Shown here piece by piece: positions 27,982 through 64,000 of a stretch of 64,000 nt of DNA (position 1 is the stretch's first letter; every line of letters begins with the position of its first letter). The notes beneath the pieces were generated by a model. It was not told where the DNA came from. It saw only the letters and a list, made by a program, of their open reading frames with translations, and did no database searches. The stretch is from Tubiluchus corallicola (taxonomy: Eukaryota > Priapulida > Priapulimorpha > Priapulimorphida > Tubiluchidae). The translations under genes and the position numbers were made by a program. Location: assembly GCA_030141605.1 (NCBI GenBank), contig JAQGDQ010000174.1, forward strand, positions 310,001-374,000. Reading direction: 5' to 3'.

Positions 27982-28907
27982 TCGTTTTATAATTAGACTT
28001 AATATTTAAATACTTGTATGATATCGACTGGCATTATCAAGTTCAACTCAAGCAGTTAACACTGATCAGCGATTTTCATCTTGCGGCGTTAGAGGAGGTG
28101 CTGCAAAAGCCTACGTCAAGGTACCGTCAGTGTTACTATTAGGCAGGACGAAAATACTTTTCAAATAAGAAAGTAATTGTCGTTGTTTATCATTTAAATT
28201 GAGTAGACTTACATTAGGCTTAATCTGCGAATAGTTGACTCTATTTTTCTGCACTAGTTCTTGTGTTCCATAGTATTTTAACATTATGCTTTACATAATT
28301 TGCATATTTTTGTTTCATTATATTTTGTTTGATTTTATCATGCATGTTTTGTTCCCTTCACTATTTATGTTTTATTTTTTTCTTTTGGTCTGACTTTTTT
28401 CTAGTTTGTTTTATGTTTTAATCGGTTAGTTAAATGCTTTACATATTTTGCTAATCATCATTTCATATTTTTCATTTTATTTTAATGCTTCTTTGTTGCA
28501 CAGCCTATTTAGTTATTTCACTCCTAAGTTTAATTTCTTTCCCCATAAATTTATGTTAACAGGTGATTTTCTTAACCTACTTCATGATTATATTACACCT
28601 TTTATTTAGCAGCGCTACTAATTTTTTCTCAAGTTACACTAACCTGAGAAGCGTAGCTAACTTGATGACCAATTGGTATTTTGCTACCCCTTTTCCTGCA
28701 CCCCCTAACTCTTTCCTTTATGCATAATTTATCCTTTTTAATTAATAACTATAACAATAATAGTCTACTTGTATTCTGATATAAATGAGGAGATAAATAA
28801 AATGTCTATGTCTATGAATTTAACGTGAATCAAATATTTATTTTTAATTGCAAACCTGGTAAAGAATGTATGTATATCTATTATAATAGTGTCCGTTGTT
28901 TTATTTC
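27982..28907. other. Upstream region of ARGLU1
   Basis: T-rich spacer on the plus strand without recognised features; it presumably includes the ARGLU1 promoter or outron. Confidence 0.4.
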
Positions 28908-28926
28908 GGGTTTTTGAAATTTTCAG
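28908..28926 (+). promoter_or_regulatory. Splice acceptor in the ARGLU1 leader
   Basis: GGGTTTTTGAAATTTTCAG ends 38 nt before the start codon, a good 3' splice site with no coding exon upstream. It marks either a 5' UTR intron or a spliced-leader acceptor. Confidence 0.45.
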
Positions 28927-28964
28927 TTAATTTTGCGTACCATAGTGAAAACAACTATTTAAAC

Positions 28965-29083
28965 ATGGGGAGAAGCAGAAGTCGAAGTCCTAGTCGCTCA
29001 TCATCATCTCGACATATCAAGCGGAGACATCGATCACGTAGTAGATCAAGAAGGAGTAGAGATAGAAACATTGATTCAAAAAG
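28965..29083 (+). CDS. ARGLU1: ARGLU1 exon 1: RS domain
   Basis: 119 nt from the ATG; donor AAAAAG|GTAAGT, leaving two bases. Encodes the Arg/Ser repeats and [15 protein letters not shown]. Confidence 0.95.
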
Positions 29084-32000
29084 GTAAGTCACTTTTAGTT
29101 TACGTGCTTCTATGTTATTATTTAACTAGTAACTTATAGCTAAGTGAAAGATTTGAAAAGTGAACTTAGTAATTGTAGTTAAAATGTTACCTATAAATTT
29201 TTTTTACGTTTCAAAATAATTATGGCAGCTGGTTAATCCTGTTTAAGACCTTTGAGCTGCAAAACGAAAATCTTTTATTATTTGTGAACGTATTTTATAG
29301 GTCAAGCAGACGGCGAAGCCGTTCTCCCAGTGATTCACCAGAAAGGGTAGATATATTTGGAAGGACTTTAAAACGTGAAATGATTGCTAATTTAGCTAAT
29401 AGTCAAAACAAGAAAGAAGATGATGAAAAGATGGTAGAAATAGAAAGACAAAGACAAATGTAAGTGGTTAAGTATTGTTTTACATTTTATGAAGTTTCAG
29501 ATTTTGGTATTTTGTGCTACGTATAGTTGAGATGGGACAGTAAACACAAAAATGTGTCCTATGCACGGAATTGCGCCTCCCAGTGGTCACTCAGGTAGTA
29601 GTAATATAGACGCACACAAGATGTAACATGAAAAAATATCATTCAGTTGTTTAACCTAAAATTTTTTCTAAAAACATGCACTGCAGTTTGCCATTTGTTA
29701 AGTTGTCTGTTTCCGATTTACTACCCCTTCTTACTGCTACCCTGCCACCCTGAAAGCTGCTTGTAACAGCTAGTCGGAGGCTTGGGATGCTTTTGTGTAT
29801 ATTATCCCTTTCGTTCCGCATAGCGGATATTATATTCTCTGGTGGAGTGTGCAGTGTGGACATGTAGATTTCATATATTAATCATTAAAAAATCGATGAG
29901 TGGGCTGCAGATCTTCAGAGCTACAAACCCTGATCTACAAAATAAACTCTCCCATACATCTGCATTTCATCCATGCCTCAAAGGCCTCTGACCGTATCAA
30001 CTTTTATAAACTATTTCTGAACATTTGTGATAACACTGAACTGTCCAGGATCATTCGGAAATTCATAATATATTTTTGCTGTAATCAGTCAGTGTGTATT
30101 TGCTGGGTAATTATCTATCTCTAAATTTTTCTATTCGTAATGGTGTTCATCAGGGTGGGATTTTGTCAGCATGGTTTTTCAAATATTACTTTATTGGTCT
30201 TAGTGTAGCTCTGAACAATGCACAAGTAGAGTGTAAAATAAATGGGCTTATTCTTAGTTGATTTATATTGATTTATACATCTTTGTAATCGGTATTATTT
30301 CGATTAATCTTTTAATCGCCCATCTCTAACTCTTGTATGCGCAATTCACACTGCCGTGAATTGTAATCTGAAGATATGATTAATGTAAATTTTTGTTGGA
30401 ATTTGCCTGTGTTTAGACGACAAAGGGAAATGGAAGACAAGATGGTAGAAGCTGAAACGGCTAGGCGAGTTGAAGAGTTGGTCGCTAAAAGAGTAGCCGA
30501 GGAGCTAGAAAAGCGCAAAGGCGAAATTGAGCAGGAGGTCGAGCGACGTGTAGAGGAAGCCAAACGCAACATGGAACAACAACTTATAGCTGAATGGGAA
30601 GCCAAACGTGCAACGGAAATAGAACGTCAGAGGCAAAAACAGGTACACCATTTTTTTCCTTTTTGTTGCAGGTGAATATCTCCTACTGACAACCGCCATT
30701 CGTGCAGGCTGTTAGTTGTTCAATTGAAAAATAACGTGTTCTTTTTATATGTATTATATAGCGTGCATGTAATGAACAGTTGCGATATTTATATTATACT
30801 ATGCAGCCTGCACTATGGTAATAAGGTTGCAATGTGAGATGAAATAACGTCCAAGAACATCTTACCCAGTCATATAAATCATTTTCTAGAGTGTTTGTTT
30901 ACAGGTTTTGAGCAAATATAAGCTACCTCTCAACACACTCCACATTCGCATACTTGTGTTTGCTTTTATTCTCCGCTAGTCTTATCGTTTCTTTGGCCCA
31001 AAGCGACAAATCATAGCTGACTCATCTGCTTTTGGCTGCCAGCGCCGCTTATTTTGCTACTTTGAGAACAAAAGCATAATTGCGCAATTAATTATTTGAA
31101 ATTGAGTGCAGTGGATACTACTTCAGTAGATTTTATGCAGAAATCTGCACACAACATACTCTTTTTCTAACGCATTTTTTAAAGATAGAATTTTGAGTTT
31201 TTTCCTAATACAAGAAGTTGGTGAGTCACTGTCTTGAGGCTTTGAAGTTTTTTCAAGAACATTTCATTTATTGTTTCGAAGTTTATAATTGTTTTTTTTT
31301 AATTTTGTGCTAGTAGTTGATATATTGTTATTGCAGATGTTTAACTTTTCTTTATTACACCTTATTTGTTACATTACATAACGAACTTGCAGTCAAAATG
31401 CACACTTGCAGTTAACATAAAGTTTAAGCTGTTTGCTATAGCCTTTTACTTCATTTGATATAGTTGTTTAAATTTATTGTTCCACTTAACTCTTTAACAC
31501 TTTCGTAATTTCTAAAACTCACATTAATCATAACATTTCAGGTTTTTCTGTCTGTAGTTGTTTACTACTGAAAGTCGTTTGTCATTAGCCTTGTATCGTA
31601 ATTGCCATTACGTTTTATTTTTGGCAAAACTATTAAAATATGACTAACGTTCCTTTGTGTCATGTTCATTTTTTTCTCTAGGTTTATTAAATGCACATTG
31701 ACAAGAATTGTGTAAATAGGTTTTGTGCATATTTTCTGTGCAGTTAGTCTTAGAAAAGTATTGTCCACTGTATTAAAATTTCACATAATTACTGGCGTTA
31801 TTACGCTGTTGTTCATGTGCCAAATTGAAAGCGAAAACCCATTTTTACCTTTGTGTTATTATCATGGATAATAAGCAGAAACCGTGTCAGTACATAACCT
31901 TCCTTGCAGCTGAACGTAGTTGTTTGCGACACAGCCTACGCTTTCGACTACTATTTTGCCCACACTGTTTTTATATAGCTAAGTTGCGTCCTGTCCAAGT

Positions 32001-33808
32001 GATAAACCAGTATGCTTTCATTTTGTGTAGAGCAGGACAAGTTTCATGATGCTGAGTGCAGTCTAACATTCAGGATTACACTGTGTAGCAGCACAATTTC
32101 GTTTTCTCTCAACAGTACAGGTAGCTGGTAAGATTCAAATTTCCAATCCAAGCTGCCGGCCTGCATCAAATCGGCTTACTTAACTTAACATGCTTTAATA
32201 ATTAACATTTTCTTTCCAAACGAAGAAAATTTTTAGCATGCGCTTGCAGGGTGGCCTAATTCTGGCCGAAACAGACAAGTGTCAGGTATTTCCATGCCTT
32301 ATTTAGAGATGTTGACCAGTTTTTTATGAGTCCAATATTGGTATGTACCATTACGTTGTTTGTTCAGTTCCGGGAGAGAGTGGAAGAAGAGATTCTGGAA
32401 GTAGATTAATGTTTGCTAATGACGTGACTTTTTTAGTTGACACCTTTCGTTTTTGTTCCACTCCCAGGAACTAATGACTTTTACATTCTTGTTTATAAAT
32501 AATATACTGCTGCAAGCATTTTCATATTGTTCCGTAGTCATTCTGCTATATTACATATTTATGTTTTGTAATCAATTTTTATACTAATGAATCCAAGAAA
32601 TTTAATAATTATTCTGTTCGACTTTTTTCTGTAATTTGTAAATGTTGAACTTTTTTGACAACTATGTATTTTTAGTCAGATTTTGTTTTCCGAACTTCTT
32701 TAGCTTCAGTAGAAATTTCGTTGTCACATTCGCACTATTTCGGTTCACTTGTAACAGTCCGATTTCTTTTGAAAAACTAGAATCACTCACTTTAAGAATG
32801 CTTGAAATAGTTTCTTTTTTAATAAGGGTGCTGTAGCTCCTCAATGGTTATCTAAATATGCCTGTATTAATTCTTATTTACGTGTTTACAGGAGGAGGAG
32901 CAGCGGCAGCGACTTGAATTAGAAAAAATCTTAGAGGAAAATAATCGTAAAATTGAAGATGCCCAGGCAAAACTGGTACGCAATTTGTATTTTGAGTACA
33001 CTCACATCTCAGTTTGCCGGACAGAGGCGGGGATACGTCGGTCCAAATTTGCCGATTGTCCGTACTAAATCGATACAAAGCTAATACAGTAGGCGCCATG
33101 TATTAGACTGACGGAAATGTAGAATCAATTGCGTAGTTGTCTCAAAAACATGTAGTACAGGCCACTTCTATTCATATGTATATAAACACTGTTGGTAATT
33201 GATTCAAATAATTCTGCATAATTGATTCTACATTTTTTCTTCGCGTGCTTCAATAAGACACTTTTGTGTGACCAATGAGCTTTTACTATTTTTATGTCCT
33301 CTTAATTTGCTTTTTTGCACTATAATATACATAGAAACAATAACATTAGGTACAGTTTGTTGTTACACGCTGCTTGGTTAAACTGATGTGATGATGTAAA
33401 CAAAGTGACGGTCCGTCAACTAGTGGTCAGCTTGCGAAACTGTAGACTGTGTCCTTAGTATGTGTGGCTTTTTAACGGTCCAGATTTTGTCCGATTCTTC
33501 CAATATCCGTAAATGCGAAGTTCGGCAAACCAAGATAGAAGTGTAATGTCATTTATCGCTTGGTAGTGTGATTCATGCTTCATTCATTAGTAACTGTTAT
33601 TTTGCATTAAACAGAAAATAAATAACCACGAGCGTTATCATTGCAGGCCGAGGAACGATTAGCTATGGTCGAAGAGCAACGTAAGTTAGCGGAGGAACGT
33701 GCTCGCATCGAAGAAAAGCATAAACGCCTCGTAAGAGAGGAACAAGAAAAAGTGTTAAACAAGGGCAAAGCTCGACCAAAGCTTTCATTTTCGCTTAAAC
33801 CAGTCTGA
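28965..33808 (+). CDS. ARGLU1: ARGLU1, arginine and glutamate rich 1 (5 exons, 249 aa)
   Basis: Exons are 28965-29083, 29301-29459, 30417-30642, 32892-32975 and 33647-33808, with GT-AG introns and continuous frame. The N-terminal third is an RS-like Arg/Ser domain ([15 protein letters not shown]). The C-terminal two thirds is a charged Glu/Arg coiled coil containing [39 protein letters not shown] and a conserved end [10 protein letters not shown]. This matches vertebrate ARGLU1 (273 aa), a nuclear protein that modulates splicing and binds the Mediator subunit MED1 as a nuclear-receptor co-activator. The shorter length is mostly in the RS region. Intron 2 carries a LINE relic, intron 4 a MITE, and intron 3 a candidate 33-nt cassette exon. 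The vertebrate gene is known for conserved alternative splicing that controls its own level; whether that happens here is inference. Confidence 0.95.
29301..29459 (+). CDS. ARGLU1: ARGLU1 exon 2
   Basis: 159 nt; acceptor TATTTTATAG, donor CAAAT|GTAAGT. Encodes the end of the RS region and [17 protein letters not shown], then EIERQRQ. Confidence 0.95.
29895..30252 (+). mobile_element. Non-LTR retrotransposon fragment (RT core) in ARGLU1 intron 2
   Basis: Plus-strand translation gives [18 protein letters not shown] (from the RT motif F-DASKAFD-VNH). After a frame change it gives [14 protein letters not shown] followed by LSVALNN, the RT motif NGVRQGGILSP-LF. Stops and frame shifts show it is dead; the YxDD catalytic motif is missing. 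It is likely of the same CR1/jockey-like class as the fragment at 13 kb, which covers the region C-terminal to this one. Confidence 0.85.
30417..30642 (+). CDS. ARGLU1: ARGLU1 exon 3: Glu/Arg coiled coil
   Basis: 226 nt; acceptor GTGTTTAG, donor AAACAG|GTACAC, ending in phase 0. Contains [20 protein letters not shown], the most conserved ARGLU1 block. Confidence 0.95.
32368..32400 (+). CDS. Candidate alternative 33-nt cassette exon of ARGLU1
   Basis: Inside intron 3, TTGTTTGTTCAG is followed by exactly 33 nt encoding [11 protein letters not shown], then GTAGAT. It is in phase 0 on both sides, so it could be spliced between exons 3 and 4 without shifting frame, and it fits the surrounding Glu/Arg coil. 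If the weak GTAGAT donor is skipped, the frame meets TAA two codons later, making it a poison exon or truncated form. It is absent from the canonical alignment to vertebrate ARGLU1, which is collinear without it. Confidence 0.45.
32892..32975 (+). CDS. ARGLU1: ARGLU1 exon 4
   Basis: 84 nt, phase 0-0; acceptor GTGTTTACAG, donor AAACTG|GTACGC. Encodes [19 protein letters not shown]. Confidence 0.95.
32999..33543 (-). mobile_element. Pogo/Tigger-like MITE copy A (ARGLU1 intron 4)
   Basis: A 545-bp element flanked by TA on both sides, with inverted termini CACTCACATCTCAGTTTGCC and a right end that reverse-complements to CACTTCTATCTTGGTTTGCC. It is inverted relative to copies B and C and carries about 170 bp more in the middle. 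No transposase is present. TA target sites plus this terminus suggest a Tc1/mariner-superfamily (pogo-like) MITE. Confidence 0.75.
33647..33808 (+). CDS. ARGLU1: ARGLU1 exon 5 and stop
   Basis: 162 nt; acceptor TATCATTGCAG. Encodes the final coil ([18 protein letters not shown]) and the conserved C-terminus [11 protein letters not shown], then TGA. Confidence 0.95.
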   Translation, partial: AEERLAMVEEQRKLAEERARIEEKHKRLVREEQEKVLNKGKARPKLSFSLKPV

Positions 33809-35027
33809 CGACACTGCTCATCCAGATGTGTGGTTTGATCTTCGAGTAAATGGTTGTCCACATGACATTGAGACCTCTGTGTCTAATTTGTGCAACACAT
33901 TTGTAGTTTGTATATAGTGCTGCGAAGATTTAGACTATACCACAATTAAACTGAGTGTCTTCATCTTGTAATAATAATATCGAATTTTTGGCAAAGTGAC
34001 AACTCGTTACCTCTTACGTCAATGAGATAAGGTAATTCACACACAACCAGTAAGTTTTTATTTGTTAGTGAATTGTGTTATCTTGACAGAGAGGTAATTT
34101 ATCTAAAATTGTTGGAATCTTCATGGGGTGTAATGAGGAAGGCAGTTATGGGGTTTGAGAGGCATTTTCATTCCATTTGGTGTGACAGTTGTTGGCTTCT
34201 ATAGTGCAGAGTTTCTTTAATTTATTACTACATTGAGAATTGAGATATTTCCAACCAGTGTGCAAAGTAGTACATTGGAAAAATCACTTTCTGAAGTATG
34301 TATGTACGTGTTACATGAACACTGGGCTTAAATTCTAATACTAAAGCAATACTATAAAGTTAATATAAATTTATGTAAATGTAATATATTTGGCAAGCTT
34401 GATCTGTTTGGAATAGATACACAATCTTGGGTGAATCTAGTTGATAAAAATTTGATGTTTTCAAATTAGTATCTCTGTGCTGCTGTAATTGGATTCATTT
34501 TAAATTATATAAACAGTGCTTCATTATAATTAACTTACTATATGCAGTACTTATTTACTGCAGTAAGTGCATGATAGGTGTATCAGTTCAAGTTATCCAC
34601 CAAAAGTAGAATGAAATAAGGTAAGAACGACTCAAATTAGATAAGGTAAGTTAAGACAATAAAACAAGAGTTAGTGATTTCACTTCACTGTGACAATGTT
34701 ATTTCTTCTTGGGAATGTTTTAAAATTAGTTTCTCGTCTTCGTTTGCCATGGGTTCATCAGAAAGGTAGGTATAGTGTGCAGATTTAAAATAAATCTTAT
34801 CACAGGTTGACAAGTTGATTTTGTGAGTAGGGATTGTACTAGCAGGGTAGTTTCCAGGCCAATAAATGTTTTTAAGGAACCATAGAAGTAGCATGATTAA
34901 AGACATTGGTAATTTGATGAAAATTTTGGCTTAAGCAAGCTGCGTTCATATAACTGTGTGTACAAATCACTGCTTGAAGTGTATAATGTAAAATAAAGTA
35001 TTAGAAGTGTGTATAATGTAAAATAAA
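33809..35027 (+). other. ARGLU1 3' UTR, duplicated poly(A) signal
   Basis: A 30-bp direct duplication around 34982-35030 gives two AATAAA signals (34992-34997, 35022-35027), each in TATAATGTAAAATAAAG. A minus-strand frame at 34685-34906 is not supported as a gene. Confidence 0.5.
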
Positions 35028-35035
35028 GCATTTTT

Positions 35036-35972
35036 CAGATTAAGATTTTTTTCGTTTGAGTCATCTTTGATATTAATACACATTTTGTGGTTAAAATGTT
35101 TAGTGTGATTTTTATTTAGCTATTGGTGGTAGCTTGGCTGTCAAGAAATTAAAAACAGTTGGGTAGTTTACAATCAACATAACAGAGTCAATGTCCTAAA
35201 TGTTTAAGTACATCTAATAATTCTGTCATTCCAAGGAAAATCACGGTTTTTGATTAGTGATTCAATGTTAAAAGAGTTATGAGCTGTTATGGAAATCATA
35301 ATCTTGCACTGCGCCAGTAAATTCACAACTTTGAATTTTATGATCGCTCATATATGCAGTTAGATGAAAATGTTTTGAGATCATGCACGGTCTCAAGCAA
35401 GGCGTTTTTAAGTTCTGATGATGACCGTTTTCAGATGATATACAGAGTCTGCCAATATGTCTTGGACGATTCTGAAGTGCAGACTCCCTCAAGAAGAAAA
35501 TACCCGGGGCAGTGATAACAGGTGAAACAGCCCAAAACCAGTTTTCTTGGTAGATACTTGTCCATTAACTAGGCAGTCCTATCACTGCTTAACTTAGGCT
35601 CCCATAATTTGTACACATCTATTTTAACATTTACAAACTCCAACAAGTGCTTTTCTCAATTTTTCATTGTGTTTTTCTTGATGTGCATTGTGCATTCCAT
35701 GCAAACTTGTAACCACAACACTAGCACAAGAAAGTGGACACAAAAACAATAGTAACTCATGTTATAGCAGTTAAACTTGATGATGCCCACAAATCAAATT
35801 TATTATAAGCAACATGAGAACTTATTTAGCCAATGTATTTATTATACACGATTTGTAATTAACTTAAACAAAGTTTAGAATTTGTCAATTCTACCATGCT
35901 ACACAAGAATTTCTATTTACTGAATGTATAATGTTACATATTTACATGTTATTGTCAGTTACTAACAAACGT
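35036..35972. other. Convergent gap between ARGLU1 and POLA1
   Basis: Contains the POLA1 3' UTR on its right. A 53-codon plus-strand ATG frame at 35354-35515 reads well (SSDDDRFQMIYRVCQYVLDD) but has no partner exon or known homologue. Otherwise nothing recognised. Confidence 0.4.
35838..35843 (-). terminator. POLA1 poly(A) signal
   Basis: Minus-strand AATAAA 130 nt past the stop codon; a second one lies at 35799-35804. Confidence 0.5.
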
Positions 35973-61908
<25,936 letters not shown>

Positions 61909-62528
61909 CTGTTGAAATAAACACAGATTTCATGTGAGTTATATTCACTGATTACTGTGGAATAAAACATGGGTACTGATTTCTAAAGTCATGCCAATGT
62001 CAGCTATAGCGATGGACGGAGTCAATCAGTGATCGGTAAACGAACAGTTCAGTTGTGATTGGTGAACAAGGTCTGGTTGGCTCATCATTAAATTATTGAG
62101 CGATTCGATAAACTAGAGCATATCCAACTAACATGTTTTGAAGTATGTAGAATATTGTTACGATGAAATTATTTATAGCAACCATAATTCGTTCCTGATA
62201 ACACGTTCAAAGAGGACTGCTCAAACACATTAAGTAATTCAGTTTCGCTGTTGGGTTTTGGGCATTCAAGCTGTTTCTATTTGTTGTGATACTTATTTTA
62301 CATCATTATGCACAGTTTTACTAATCTTTGTTGTGTTGCTTTGGACTACAATGAATGGTATCAGTTTTCACATTCATTCTTCATGATTCACAAAACCAAC
62401 TTTATGAGTCTTAATCGCATTTGTTTTAATTTTATCGAAGTCCTTGTACATTACTATGGTGACTTGTGATCGAACAGTGATCAATTGATATCGGTGAATT
62501 GCAGAGTTAACCGGCTCATGATCAGTTA
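61909..62528. other. POLA1 intron (left part), no further exon found
   Basis: The exon upstream of p1 must carry one base into p1. I found no convincing N-terminal POLA1 exon here. Some TGATCGGTAAACG-like stretches suggest old repeat sequence around the hAT insertion. Confidence 0.4.
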
Positions 62529-63218
62529 CAGGGATGTTACAGACATTAAAATTCCGTTTCAGTTTGCCGATAACTGCACTTTTGATTGAGTTTTTCGTTT
62601 TCTTCGAAAAGTATTACGTTTTGTAGCTGAAATTTTCGGTAGCATTTTTCCGAAGTTTTAGTAGTATCTATCCAATTTACCTCTTTTTTCTCTTTGATGT
62701 TAAAAATTGCAGAAAATTTTTGGCTAAAATAGTTCAAGTAAAGCGTAAATATCATTTGATTAACTTTTTGTACCATTTGTAGCACGAGTTTTACGGCAAT
62801 GCGGCCTATCTTCAATGCTGAAGATCGAGAACCTTTAATCAACAATCTCCACAATCAACAGAAACATCAAAGCGCAACTTGAATAAAACCAAGTCTAATT
62901 TTACAATTTATGAAATGTAAGCAACAAAATATTTACAAAATAAAAATTGTCAATTGTTTTTGAAGCATCATGATCTTTAACCATAAATGTTGTACTAGTT
63001 TTTTTGTTAAGATTTTTGCCTAGCCACTTCGTCAAGCTTGCATCAGCGCAAATAAAAGCAAACAAGGAAAAACAAAGTATTTTTCTTATTTCAGAATATT
63101 ATCCAGTTTTATTGGTGGTTGGTTTTGCAAAAATAATTTTGGTTTAGTTTCGTTTCGGTTTCCCATGTTTCATAAACTTTCGTTTCAGTTTGTAGTTTCA
63201 GTTTCGGTAACATCCCTG
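62529..63218. mobile_element. hAT-type element, 690 bp, non-autonomous
   Basis: Termini CAGGGATGTTAC and GTAACATCCCTG are inverse, flanked by 8-bp ATCAGTTA / ATCAGCTC (6 of 8 match). The subterminal stretches are rich in GAAACT/AGTTTC motifs on both sides. A minus-strand 102-codon frame inside (62546-62854) is not a recognisable transposase. Confidence 0.85.
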
Positions 63219-64000
63219 ATCAGCTCATTACCCAAAAATGGTTATGGGTCCATTACTAGTCAGCTAACAAAGAAAAATTGTGTATAACTATGCACTATGC
63301 TAGTGATTTGAAGTTATAGGTTTGAAAAATAAAAATCAGTGATTGCAGAGGTAATGTAAATAAGAGGCTAGTGTCTGATTAAGTGTAAATCGAGCAGTTA
63401 AGTTAGTAAGACACCTTAGCCTTAACAAAGAACTTTAGTTACATGTTCTCTAGCAATTAAGCCATACTTCAGGTTAGTAAACCCATCATCTAGGAGCATT
63501 TCAGTCATGGTTTGCAATCAGGGAGCCATCCAATGATGTTAAACACAAAAGAAACCCAGTTTTAAGAAAATAAAAAAGTGCCTGCCAGTTTGGCTTAAAT
63601 ACAGCACATAACTGCTAAGCTAAAAACACTGGCTAGAGTAAAAAGAAAAGAATGTTACACGTTGATTAATAATGCATAACATTCCTCATATCCACCATTT
63701 ATTTGTACAGCTAATACAACAACACTGAAATGTGCGGAGCAAAATATTTACATTTATTGGCAAATGTATTTGTAATGCAAATGTAAATGGTACAGGTTTC
63801 AAAACGGTACAGAGGTTTCAAAGTGAAAATGGGGACCTGTATTATGTTCTTGATTCAGATGCATTGATTAAACAGTGATGAAATACCAGCAATTTTCACT
63901 AGTCTCAGCAACTAGATACTTATAAAATCTATGGTGTATGACGTGAACAAGGTCGAAATGGTTGTGAAAATGTAATGTGGGAAAATGATTTCATGAAAAC
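63219..64000. other. Window edge, presumed POLA1 intron
   Basis: No exon, repeat or RNA gene recognised. The remaining POLA1 5' exons are expected beyond 64000. Confidence 0.4.

Noticed and set aside
62546-62854. 102-codon minus-strand ORF
   Set aside because: It lies inside a non-autonomous hAT element and shows no transposase motif.

Overview
This window is AT-rich nuclear DNA from an invertebrate metazoan. The evidence is GT-AG introns in intron-rich orthologues of animal genes, long microsatellites, and many decayed DNA transposons and non-LTR retrotransposons. No bacterial, organellar or vertebrate-specific feature is visible. Phylum cannot be fixed from the sequence alone; a tunicate or a cnidarian would both fit. 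Possible spliced-leader acceptors just upstream of several start codons would suit either.

Layout. 1-15.2 kb is gene-poor: one possible terminal exon at 442-656, a GACT microsatellite, TTAA-bounded repeats at 3.2-4.7 kb, an exon-like stretch at 9534-9678, and a non-LTR retrotransposon remnant near 13 kb. 15.28-18.8 kb holds a four-exon plus-strand gene, rebuilt here from splice sites, for a small secreted protein with two six-cysteine ShKT domains. 19-23.9 kb carries microsatellites, a Tc1/mariner transposase remnant and an imperfect hairpin. 23978-24982 (minus) is an intact intronless TBC-domain RabGAP of the GRTP1 type. 27655-27981 (minus) is an unrecognised ORF with a signal-peptide-like start. 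28.96-35.0 kb (plus) is ARGLU1 in five exons, with a LINE fragment and a MITE in its introns and a candidate 33-nt in-frame cassette exon.

35.97-61.9 kb and beyond (minus) is POLA1, the catalytic subunit of DNA polymerase alpha. Thirty exons could be rebuilt with consistent phase, from within the N-terminal region to the stop codon; the first exons lie past the right edge. One POLA1 intron contains an intronless plus-strand beta-1,3-galactosyltransferase-like gene (40117-41169). Other POLA1 introns hold hAT-like, mariner-like and pogo/Tigger-like elements, TTAA-bounded repeats with a shared ORF, a 27-bp minisatellite and a perfect 37-bp inverted repeat. The last 2 kb contains a 690-bp hAT-type element.

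The genes do not form a pathway. They are housekeeping replication (POLA1), mRNA processing (ARGLU1), membrane traffic (GRTP1), Golgi glycosylation (B3GALT-like) and one secreted cysteine-rich protein. GRTP1 and ARGLU1 are divergent; ARGLU1 and POLA1 are convergent with about 0.8-0.9 kb between predicted poly(A) sites.
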